5,868 nucleotides of DNA from Acidimicrobiales bacterium (GTDB taxonomy: Bacteria > Actinomycetota > Acidimicrobiia > Acidimicrobiales > SZUA-35). The position numbers were made by a program, and so were the translations under genes. Within the stretch, counting starts at the first letter, position 1. Each line of letters begins with the position of its first letter. The notes below the pieces were generated by a model that saw nothing but the letters and a program-made list of their open reading frames with translations, had not been told where the DNA came from and did no database searches. Shown in pieces: positions 1 through 4,556 of the stretch. The stretch lies in contig JAHECQ010000255.1 of assembly GCA_024641625.1 (NCBI GenBank), positions 1 through 5,868 on the forward strand, read 5' to 3'.

Positions 1-591
1 CGGAAGGCGGGGCGCCAGCTTGAAGTCCGTGCCCTTGGTCCAGGCCACAGGGATCATGGCGATCTGCGTCATCCCCTCGGGGATCCCGAGCAACTCGGCC
101 AGCTCATCCTGTCGGTCGAGGATCGCGGTCGTCCACGCCGAGCCCAGGCCCCGTGCCCTGAGTGCAACCGAGAAACTCCACACGGCCTGGATGACCGAGT
201 CGAAGAGGCCCGGACGGCCGCTGCCGTCGTGCACCCCGATGATGGTGGGAATCACGATCACCGGCACCTCGGCAAGGTGCTCGGCCAAGTAGGCCGCCGA
301 TTGCATCACCTGCTCCTGCGGATGACCGGTGCCGGCGAGCTTGTCGCGCGACTCGATCATCCATCGACCGGCCGCATCCAGGTAGATCTCGGCGAGCCGC
401 TGTTTGAGCGCAGGGTCGCGTACGATGATCCACCGACGGCTGCCCTGGTTGCCTCCCGACGGTGCCTGCTCGGCGATGTCGATGCAGTCGAGGAGGACCT
501 GATGGTCGACCGGTCTGTCGAGGTCGAGGCGGCGGCGAACCGCGCGGGTGGTCATGAGCGCTTGGTCGACCGACGCGACGTCGATGTTCAT
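1..591 (-). CDS. Nitroreductase-family FMN oxidoreductase (C-terminus beyond window)
   Basis: Begins at ATG 591-589 and reads open for 197 codons to base 1, so the C-terminus, probably a few tens of residues, lies outside the window. The order of motifs matches the nitroreductase fold. An N-terminal Arg cluster, TTRAVRRR (residues 14-21), is where the family binds the FMN phosphate. APSGGNQGSRRWIIV (43-57) corresponds to the usual APS-x-x-N-x-Q-PW-x-x-V segment, with N48 at the FMN-contact position. SVIQAVWSFSVALRARGLGS (132-151) is the dimer-interface helix, and LGIPEGMTQIAMIPVAW (168-184) is the late strand. Members use NAD(P)H and FMN as cytosolic dimers to reduce nitro compounds, quinones or enals. 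The physiological substrate cannot be told from sequence. The start is supported by AAGGAAG at 596-602, a few bases upstream. It is the last gene of a same-strand group with an SDR, a DsbA-like protein and a universal stress protein, but a 184-bp gap suggests its own promoter. The family call is firm; the subfamily is unknown. Confidence 0.87.
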   Translation of the reverse strand, partial: MNIDVASVDQALMTTRAVRRRLDLDRPVDHQVLLDCIDIAEQAPSGGNQGSRRWIIVRDPALKQRLAEIYLDAAGRWMIESRDKLAGTGHPQEQVMQSAAYLAEHLAEVPVIVIPTIIGVHDGSGRPGLFDSVIQAVWSFSVALRARGLGSAWTTAILDRQDELAELLGIPEGMTQIAMIPVAWTKGTDFKLAPRLP

Positions 592-604
592 CAGGCTTCC
601 TTTC

Positions 605-629
605 GATCCGCGGTGGACTCGGGCGGATC
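605..629 (-). promoter_or_regulatory. Leader hairpin / inverted repeat just upstream of the nitroreductase ribosome-binding site
   Basis: Perfect 7-bp arms GATCCGC (605-611) and GCGGATC (623-629) flank an 11-nt loop. The loop contains GTGGACT on the plus strand (613-619), a heptamer that recurs in other gaps of this window. In the minus-strand transcript the hairpin ends a few bases before the AAGGAAG ribosome-binding site. It could be an operator read as DNA or an mRNA structure affecting translation. Function is inference; the symmetry is direct. Confidence 0.4.
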
Positions 630-645
630 CGTCATCGAGGCCGGA

Positions 646-672
646 ACCCCAATCGACCGGCACCCCAATCGA
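646..672 (-). repeat. Tandem 11-bp direct repeat in the nitroreductase upstream region
   Basis: The sequence TCGATTGGGGT, read on the minus strand, occurs twice without mismatch, at 662-672 and 646-656, with a 16-bp period. It lies downstream of the candidate -10 box at 700-705 and upstream of the leader hairpin. A paired protein-binding site is possible, but nothing identifies the protein. Confidence 0.4.
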
Positions 673-699
673 GTAGTCCCGAGGCTTGCGTGGCAACGC

Positions 700-728
700 A
701 CCCTAGACACCGGGCGAGAGCAGGTCCA
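700..728 (-). promoter_or_regulatory. Candidate sigma-70-like promoter for the nitroreductase gene
   Basis: On the minus strand a -35-like TGGACC (723-728) is separated by 17 bp from a -10-like TAGGGT (700-705). That predicts a start near 693 and a leader of about 100 nt containing the tandem 11-mers and the hairpin. The spacing is ideal and the -10 fits the actinobacterial TAnnnT form, but hexamer matches are only partial. The site sits in the 184-bp gap after the SDR stop codon. Confidence 0.35.
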
Positions 729-775
729 TTCACCGGACTCACACCCGAACGCCGCCCCGACGACGGCTCTCTGCG

Positions 776-1615
776 TCAGTCCGACGGACCGGCCTTCGCC
801 GGTTCGGGCCTCGGTCCGACCATCGAGACCACCCGAGCGACTGCGCTCTCGTACCAGTCCTCGAACGACAGTGTCTGCGCCGCAGCCACACCGGCAATGG
901 CATCGGCGCCGACCGGATGATGGAGCAGTGGGCGCTCTTGGGAGGCCACCGCCACGATCTCCTCGGCGACCCTCGATGCCGGGATGGCTTGCGCGGCAGC
1001 ACCGGCGAGGAAGAAGCGCCGCACCCACGCCTCATCCTCGGAGTAGGGAGACGGGGGCGGAGGATCCTCGTAGCCGCCGCGATCGAAGATGTTGGTGGCC
1101 ACGAACCCTGGTTCGACGAGCGCCACTCGCACACCGAAGGGCTCGAGCTCCCATACGAGCGCCTCGCTGAGGGCACGCAGTGCGTGCTTGGATCCCTGGT
1201 AGAAGGCGTGATAGCCGCGTGCGGGAGTTCGACCACCAACCGTCGAGACGTTGATGATGATGCCGGCCCTCTTGGCGCGCATGGCGGGAAGCACCGCCCG
1301 CACGACCCGCATGGCCCCCCAATAGTTGGTTTCGAACTGCCGGCGGGCCAGATCCATGGCGATCGTCTCGACCGGTCCCGACAGGGAGATTCCGGCGTTG
1401 TTCACCACGACGTCGAAGGCGGGTCGACCCTCGAGGGCCAGGGCGACCGATGCGTCGTCGGAGACGTCGAGCGTGATCGACTCGGCCCCGGCGATCGGCT
1501 GCGATGTCGCTGGGTCGCGCATCCCGGCGACCACGGCCGCTCCGGCGTGCACGAACGCCTCGGCGGTCGCTCGACCGATGCCGCTTCCTGCTCCGGTGAC
1601 CAACACGTTTCGCAT
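776..1615 (-). CDS. Classical short-chain dehydrogenase/reductase (SDR)
   Basis: A 279-residue Rossmann-fold oxidoreductase that transfers hydride between NAD(P)(H) and a hydroxyl/carbonyl substrate in the cytosol. The cofactor glycine motif TGAGSGIG is at residues 7-14, the adenine-contact Asp-Val at 50-51 and NNAG at 72-75. The catalytic tetrad is visible as N97, S124 (in INVSTVGG), Y139 and K143 (YQGSK). A PG-x-x-x-T segment follows at 169-174. R33 after the second strand hints at NADP(H) preference; this is inference. The tail after about residue 180, with a run of prolines at 185-188, is longer than in minimal 250-residue SDRs and probably forms the substrate lid. The ATG start at 1615 lacks a strong ribosome-binding site: AAGG lies about 9 nt upstream, and the TAAGGT containing it can equally be a -10 box for a leaderless transcript. 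Substrate is unknown. The flanking same-strand genes encode a DsbA-like protein and a nitroreductase, which suits a redox/detoxification role. Confidence 0.95.
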   Translation of the reverse strand: MRNVLVTGAGSGIGRATAEAFVHAGAAVVAGMRDPATSQPIAGAESITLDVSDDASVALALEGRPAFDVVVNNAGISLSGPVETIAMDLARRQFETNYWGAMRVVRAVLPAMRAKRAGIIINVSTVGGRTPARGYHAFYQGSKHALRALSEALVWELEPFGVRVALVEPGFVATNIFDRGGYEDPPPPSPYSEDEAWVRRFFLAGAAAQAIPASRVAEEIVAVASQERPLLHHPVGADAIAGVAAAQTLSFEDWYESAVARVVSMVGPRPEPAKAGPSD

Positions 1616-1621
1616 GACACG

Positions 1622-1650
1622 ACCTTACCTGTGGACCCGATCGGCGTCGG
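1622..1650 (-). promoter_or_regulatory. Candidate leaderless promoter of the SDR gene
   Basis: On the minus strand TAAGGT (1622-1627) ends six bases before the ATG. CCGACG (1645-1650), which shares the central GAC of TTGACA, lies exactly 17 bp upstream of it. This geometry puts the transcript start on or next to the A of the start codon, as in actinobacterial leaderless genes. Alternatively the AAGG is simply a weak ribosome-binding site. GTGGACC (1631-1637, plus strand), a heptamer shared with other gaps, lies in the spacer. Confidence 0.38.
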
Positions 1651-1651
1651 C

Positions 1652-1671
1652 ACGGTCGTCCGTCCGACCGT
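1652..1671. promoter_or_regulatory. 20-bp perfect inverted repeat upstream of the SDR promoter
   Basis: ACGGTCG (1652-1658) and CGACCGT (1665-1671) are perfect 7-bp arms around a 6-nt centre. The repeat lies 17 bp beyond the DsbA-like stop codon and ends one base from the candidate -35 of the SDR gene. It could be an operator for a dimeric regulator, or a short hairpin ending the upstream transcript. No T-tract follows on the minus strand, so intrinsic termination is doubtful. No regulator gene is in the window. Confidence 0.4.
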
Positions 1672-1688
1672 TGTTCTCGACCGGCGAA

Positions 1689-2393
1689 CTACCGATCGCC
1701 GTCCGAGGCATCGAAGCCGACGACCTTGCCCCGGTTGATACTCACCCAGTCACGAGCTTCGAGGTAGGGACGGAAGGTCTCGGCGATGGCCTGCTCGTCC
1801 CGTTTCGTCTTCGGACGCTGGATCTCGTACAGCTGGGGAAATTCCGTCCAAGCGAGCACGGCATCCCACAACCGGAGCGCGGCGTCACCCGTGGGCGGGT
1901 CGAGCAGCACCGGGCCGAACAGGCGCTGACCGTCCGGGAAGATCAGGGTCGGCACACCGAAGCCCCCTCCGTCGATGACCCGCTGATGCTCCGCCTTGAT
2001 CTCGTCGTGGGTGGAGGCATCGGCGATGGAGGCATCGACGAGTGCCGGATCGGCGCCGATCTGCTCGAGGAGATGACGGGCCACGTCGGGATGATGGGGC
2101 CGATTGCCGTCGACGTGCAGGGCCTTGCCGGCCGCGGCGTACCACTGGTCGAGGAGATCCATGCTCTGGCGGCGGAGGAGCACACCGATCCGCATCATCG
2201 ACCACCCATAGGACCACTCACGTTCCCACGGGTGCTTCTTCCCCGGTACCAGATTGACCTCCTCGAGGCTGAAGAACCGCCAATTGACGATGAGACCGGT
2301 CTGATCCCGCACCTCTCGCATCCACAACGAGGTCTGGTAGGCCCACGGGCACATCACGTCGAAATGGAAATCCACCTCGGAGGGTCGAATCAT
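1689..2393 (-). CDS. DsbA/FrnE-like thioredoxin-fold protein with CPWA active site (Rv2466c-like)
   Basis: A 234-residue protein of the DsbA/2-hydroxychromene-2-carboxylate isomerase superfamily. The first strand FHFDVMCPWAY (9-19) carries the active-site turn C15-P16-W17-A18. A helical insertion follows, then GVPT (146-149) with the family's cis-proline P148. The segment LFGPVL...LWDAV...FPQLYEIQR (158-193) closely recalls the mycobacterial mycothiol-dependent reductase Rv2466c, from memory rather than a search. No signal peptide is visible, so it is cytosolic. Where Rv2466c has CPWC, this protein has CPWA, and C15 is its only cysteine. It cannot form the usual intramolecular disulfide and would need an external thiol such as mycothiol. 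The Ala codon GCC is two substitutions from TGC, so a single read error does not explain it. The tail after about residue 198 is some 30 residues longer than I recall for Rv2466c. The ATG start has a strong GAGGAAG at 2397-2403. Stress-protein and SDR genes flank it. Reaction and substrate are unproven; an isomerase/GST-kappa-like role is the alternative. Confidence 0.9.
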   Translation of the reverse strand: MIRPSEVDFHFDVMCPWAYQTSLWMREVRDQTGLIVNWRFFSLEEVNLVPGKKHPWEREWSYGWSMMRIGVLLRRQSMDLLDQWYAAAGKALHVDGNRPHHPDVARHLLEQIGADPALVDASIADASTHDEIKAEHQRVIDGGGFGVPTLIFPDGQRLFGPVLLDPPTGDAALRLWDAVLAWTEFPQLYEIQRPKTKRDEQAIAETFRPYLEARDWVSINRGKVVGFDASDGDR

Positions 2394-2396
2394 GCT

Positions 2397-2403
2397 CTTC
2401 CTC
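2397..2403 (-). promoter_or_regulatory. Strong ribosome-binding site of the DsbA-like gene
   Basis: GAGGAAG on the minus strand lies a few bases before ATG 2393. It fixes this start and contrasts with the weak or absent sites of the SDR, PIG-L and ThrH genes. Confidence 0.7.
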
Positions 2404-2429
2404 GTGTTCGCTCGGGATGGTGCATCAGG

Positions 2430-2464
2430 AATCTACTGGCGCACCCGTGGACTGGCTGTGGACT
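2430..2464 (-). promoter_or_regulatory. Possible promoter region of the DsbA-like gene: -10-like box plus tandem heptamer
   Basis: The 71-bp gap after the stress-protein stop holds TAGATT on the minus strand (2430-2435), a fair -10 box that would give a leader of about 30 nt. No good -35 is present. In its place is a tandem repeat, GTGGACT-GGCT-GTGGACT on the plus strand (2447-2453 and 2458-2464), with an 11-bp period, close to one helical turn. The two copies would sit on the same DNA face just upstream of or across the -35 region, as expected for an activator that substitutes for a weak -35. The repeat is direct observation; the promoter role is inference. Confidence 0.35.
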
Positions 2465-2905
2465 TCATGCAGCGGCCGGCGGAGCGCCGCTCACAACGAC
2501 GACGGGCCGATACGTGCCCTGGATCACGGCGTGGGCCACCGAAGGCTCCAGCAGCCGGCGCCAGACCCCCTTGTCGTGTGAGCCGACCACGACCGCGTCG
2601 ACATCGTGTTCTTCGGCGGCCTCACAGATGACCTGTGCTGGATCACCTTCGAGAGTCAGGACGTCGGCATCGCCCAGCCCGACCTCCTCGGCCTCGGTGG
2701 CCAATTCATGGGAATCGAGTCCGATGGTGTCCAGCTCGACGTAGTCGATCGGATACACCGCTCCGAACTCCCCGGCCATGACCCAGGGGGCGACGGTTCG
2801 ACCCACGTTCACCACCAGGAATTCCGCCCCGGGGAACAATCGAGCAGCCTCTTTGGCCGCCCTCCGGGAGATGGGTGATTCATCAAGAGCAACCAGGACA
2901 CGCAC
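2465..2905 (-). CDS. Universal stress protein, UspA family, with degenerate nucleotide-binding motif
   Basis: A single-domain 146-residue universal stress protein, the usual length for the family. It opens with MRVLVALDES (D8 and S10 at the conserved first-strand positions) and has a GDPAQVICEAAEEHDVDAVVVGSH segment spread over residues 87-110. It ends with strand RPVVVVS (133-139). The family ATP motif is G-x2-G-x9-G-S/T. Here the matching stretch is G108-S-H-D111, nine residues, then P121-S122, so the second and third glycines are Asp and Pro. ATP binding may be lost or altered, giving a non-nucleotide UspA-like dimer; this is inference. The start is GTG at 2905-2903, supported by a near-perfect GAGGAGG at 2911-2917. 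It is the first gene of the minus-strand group and divergent from the PIG-L gene. Such proteins bind partners or nucleotides under stress in the cytosol; no specific partner is visible. Confidence 0.93.
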   Translation of the reverse strand: MRVLVALDESPISRRAAKEAARLFPGAEFLVVNVGRTVAPWVMAGEFGAVYPIDYVELDTIGLDSHELATEAEEVGLGDADVLTLEGDPAQVICEAAEEHDVDAVVVGSHDKGVWRRLLEPSVAHAVIQGTYRPVVVVSGAPPAAA

Positions 2906-2910
2906 AGCAG

Positions 2911-2917
2911 CCTCCTC
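2911..2917 (-). promoter_or_regulatory. Near-consensus Shine-Dalgarno for the universal stress protein
   Basis: GAGGAGG on the minus strand lies five bases before the GTG start. It is the best ribosome-binding site in the window. It settles the non-ATG start and suggests high expression. Confidence 0.8.
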
Positions 2918-2948
2918 TTCGACCGAGCGGCGACGCTACCCGTTCTCA

Positions 2949-2955
2949 TACCCTA
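2949..2955. promoter_or_regulatory. Possible -10 box for the universal stress protein, with -10-like sequence on both strands
   Basis: TACCCTA reads as TAGGGT on the minus strand (2950-2955) and TACCCT on the plus strand (2949-2954), both of the TAnnnT form. The minus-strand box would start the stress-protein transcript near 2943 with a leader of about 38 nt. Its best -35, TTCGGG at an 18-bp spacing, is poor. The plus-strand reading lacks a recognisable -35. Overlapping divergent use is possible but unproven. Confidence 0.3.
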
Positions 2956-3035
2956 CTTGCATGCTCTTCGTGCCCCGAAACCCTCGCGGGAAGCCCCTGG
3001 GGTTCGTGCCGGTGATGGGCGAATCCCGTGGACCT

Positions 3036-3049
3036 CTCCGAACTCGGAG
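3036..3049. promoter_or_regulatory. 14-bp palindrome upstream of the PIG-L gene
   Basis: CTCCGA (3036-3041) and TCGGAG (3044-3049) are perfect 6-bp arms around a 2-nt centre. The palindrome would overlap the -35 region of the leaderless promoter proposed at 3060-3065, a typical repressor position. GTGGACC (3028-3034) precedes it directly. If translation began at GTG 3028 instead, this would be coding sequence and the symmetry could be chance. Confidence 0.33.
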
Positions 3050-3059
3050 CATCAGCCTC

Positions 3060-3065
3060 TACCGT
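3060..3065 (+). promoter_or_regulatory. Candidate leaderless -10 box for the PIG-L gene
   Basis: TACCGT (TAnnnT form) ends seven bases before GTG 3073, the distance expected when transcription starts on the first base of the start codon. There is no purine-rich ribosome-binding site before either GTG 3073 or GTG 3028, which favours a leaderless transcript. A convincing -35 is absent. Confidence 0.3.
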
Positions 3066-3072
3066 TGACCCG

Positions 3073-3807
3073 GTGACCGAGAGTGAACGGACCAAGCGGG
3101 TCCTGTGTGTGGTGGCCCATCCCGACGATGTCGACTTCGGCGCCGCCGGCACCATCGCCGGCTGGGTGGCCCAGGGCATGGATGTTCGCTACTGCATCGT
3201 CACCGATGGCGACGCCGGAGGGTTCGATCCCGCGGTGCCGCGAGACCAGATCGGCGGTATCAGACGCCGGGAACAACGGGCGGCCGCCGCGGCGATCGGC
3301 GTGACCAGCGTCGACTTCCTCGGCTATCCGGACGGGTACGTCGAAGTCACGATGGGGTTGCGAAAGGACCTCGCCCGGGAGATCCGGCGGCACCGCCCTG
3401 GCCTCGTGCTGACCCAGTCACCGCAACGAAACCCAGCCAGCATCTTCGCCTCCCATCCCGACCACCTCGCAGTGGGCGAAGCCACCATCTGCAGTGTCTA
3501 CCCCGATGCCCAGAACCCCTACTGGATGCCCGATCTGCTCGAGGCCGGGTTCGAGCCCCATTCGGTCTCGCAGATCTGGATCATGGGCACGGATCAACCG
3601 GACACGTTCGTCGACATCTCCGACACCTTCGAACAGAAACTGGCAGCCCTCAAGCATCACGAGAGCCAGATGCCCGACGTCGCCGCCATGGAGGAGCGAG
3701 TTCGGGCATGGACCGCAACCACCGCCGAGGCTGCAGGGATGCCTGAAGGGTCTCGGGCCGAGGCGTTCCTGGTCATCGAACTGCCGAGGCATCCCCCAGA
3801 CCCCTGA
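3073..3807 (+). CDS. PIG-L/LmbE family zinc-dependent deacetylase
   Basis: A 244-residue enzyme of the PIG-L superfamily, which includes MshB, Mca and GlcNAc-PI de-N-acetylase and hydrolyses N-acyl groups, often on amino sugars. Counting from GTG 3073, AHPDDVDFGAAGT (15-27) supplies zinc ligands H16 and D19 and the general base D18. HPDH (128-131) supplies H128 and the third ligand H131, by analogy with MshB His13, Asp15, Asp16, His144 and His147. TDGDAGG (44-50) and a late KLAALKHHESQMPD helix (189-202) are also family features. The residue after HPDD is Val rather than the common Glu. No signal peptide is visible, so it is cytosolic. I chose GTG 3073 because it gives the usual short lead to AHPDD and because third-codon G+C drops upstream. 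The in-frame GTG 3028 would add 15 residues. It is divergent from the stress protein, with ThrH 56 bp downstream. The substrate may be a mycothiol-related or other N-acyl sugar, but this is inference. Confidence 0.93.
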   Translation: MTESERTKRVLCVVAHPDDVDFGAAGTIAGWVAQGMDVRYCIVTDGDAGGFDPAVPRDQIGGIRRREQRAAAAAIGVTSVDFLGYPDGYVEVTMGLRKDLAREIRRHRPGLVLTQSPQRNPASIFASHPDHLAVGEATICSVYPDAQNPYWMPDLLEAGFEPHSVSQIWIMGTDQPDTFVDISDTFEQKLAALKHHESQMPDVAAMEERVRAWTATTAEAAGMPEGSRAEAFLVIELPRHPPDP

Positions 3808-3818
3808 CCGAGATTGGG

Positions 3819-3831
3819 CACGAGCGTCGTG
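3819..3831 (+). other. Small perfect hairpin in the PIG-L/ThrH gap
   Basis: CACGA (3819-3823) and TCGTG (3827-3831) pair around a 3-nt loop in the 55-bp gap. TTGGGC occurs on both sides (3814-3819 and 3833-3838). There is no T-tract, so it is not a standard terminator. It may only slow or mark the junction between two probably cotranscribed genes. Confidence 0.25.
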
Positions 3832-3863
3832 GTTGGGCCCTGATTCGGGAACAATACGTCCCC

Positions 3864-4532
3864 GTGACCTCGCCCACAGCACCAGACCAATCGACGCTTC
3901 CCAAACAGACGATCGTCACCCTCGATCTCGAGGGAGTGTTGGTCCCTGAGATCTGGATTGCGGTGGCGGAACGCACCGGCATCCCGGAGCTTCGGCGCAC
4001 CACGCGCGACGAACCCGACTACGACATCCTGATGAAGGGTCGGCTGCAGTTGCTGGAGGATCACGGGCTGACGATGCGTCTCATCACCGAGGTGATCAGC
4101 ACGTTGGAGCCCCTGGCCGGGGCCAAGGACTTCCTCGACGCGCTCCGGGACGTCACGCAGGTCGTCCTGCTCAGCGACACGTTCGAACAGTTCGCAGCGC
4201 CGCTCATGCGTCAACTCGGTATGCCGGCGATTCTGTGCCATCAGTTGGCCATCGACGAGGATCACATCGTCGGCTATGCCCTGCGTATGTCCGATCAGAA
4301 GCGGCATGCCGTCGAGGCGTTCCGGGGGCTCAACTACCGGGTGGTCGCAGCGGGTGACAGCTACAACGACGCCGCCATGCTGGCGGCCGCCGACGCCGGC
4401 TTCTGGTTCGGCGCGCCCTCCGCCATCGCCGCCGAATTCCCGCAGTTCCCATCGACCGACACCTACGACGAGTTGTTCACCTCGATCACCGCCGCGTTGC
4501 GATCAGCTCCTTCGGGCCTCCGGCTTCGGTAG
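3864..4532 (+). CDS. thrH: ThrH-type HAD phosphatase: phosphoserine phosphatase / phosphoserine:homoserine phosphotransferase
   Basis: A 222-residue haloacid-dehalogenase enzyme very like Pseudomonas aeruginosa ThrH, judged from remembered sequence. Shared blocks include DLEGVLVPEIWIA (21-33), the TTRD-PDYD-LMK run (46-58), PLMRQLG (113-119), AAGDSYND (162-169) and EFPQFP (191-196). HAD motifs are complete: nucleophile D21 with E23 where most HADs have a second Asp, as in ThrH; S104 (LLSDT); K146; and D165/D169. ThrH dephosphorylates phosphoserine, and in Pseudomonas it can pass the phosphate to homoserine, so it bears on serine and threonine synthesis in the cytosol. The start is GTG 3864, since no other start codon precedes the first strand. 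This gives a 14-16 residue polar N-terminal extension absent from the roughly 205-residue Pseudomonas protein. No good ribosome-binding site is visible, so translation may be leaderless or depend on the PIG-L gene 56 bp upstream. Its stop lies inside a hairpin shared with the convergent formamidase homologue. Confidence 0.94.
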   Translation: MTSPTAPDQSTLPKQTIVTLDLEGVLVPEIWIAVAERTGIPELRRTTRDEPDYDILMKGRLQLLEDHGLTMRLITEVISTLEPLAGAKDFLDALRDVTQVVLLSDTFEQFAAPLMRQLGMPAILCHQLAIDEDHIVGYALRMSDQKRHAVEAFRGLNYRVVAAGDSYNDAAMLAAADAGFWFGAPSAIAAEFPQFPSTDTYDELFTSITAALRSAPSGLRLR

Positions 4533-4541
4533 TCGAGCCGG
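4520..4541. terminator. Hairpin at a convergent gene end, possible weak bidirectional terminator
   Basis: CCGGCT (4520-4525) pairs with AGCCGG (4536-4541), with one further T-G wobble pair, around a 10-nt centre that contains the ThrH stop codon (4530-4532). It sits between ThrH and the formamidase homologue, whose stops are 24 bp apart. Neither strand has a T-run after the stem, so efficient intrinsic termination is uncertain. Confidence 0.35.
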
Positions 4542-4556
4542 GGGGCACCGGATGCC

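Noticed and set aside
229..1170. Long plus-strand open frame over the nitroreductase and SDR.
   Set aside because: Arg/Pro/His-rich composition, no recognisable domain, and it crosses a real intergenic gap antisense to clear genes.
1652..1671. Intrinsic terminator after the DsbA-like gene.
   Set aside because: The stem is only 7 bp and G+C-rich sequence, not a T-run, follows on the transcribed strand, so I treat it as an inverted repeat of unknown role.
2447..2464. A DosR-type box, suggested by the stress protein and nitroreductase pairing seen in mycobacterial dormancy regulons.
   Set aside because: The DosR site is an inverted repeat around GGGACT/AGTCCC. This is a direct repeat of GTGGACT and lacks that symmetry.
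1326..2744. A 472-codon open frame on the plus strand.
   Set aside because: It lies antisense across three well-supported family genes and their gaps. It has no family features and is the expected mirror of high-G+C coding on the other strand.
2984..3013. A SigR/SigH-like promoter: GGGAAG, 18 bp, GTG, on the plus strand before PIG-L.
   Set aside because: The -10 needs GTT and the -35 normally GGAAT or GGAAC. Two mismatches in so short a pattern make it no better than chance.
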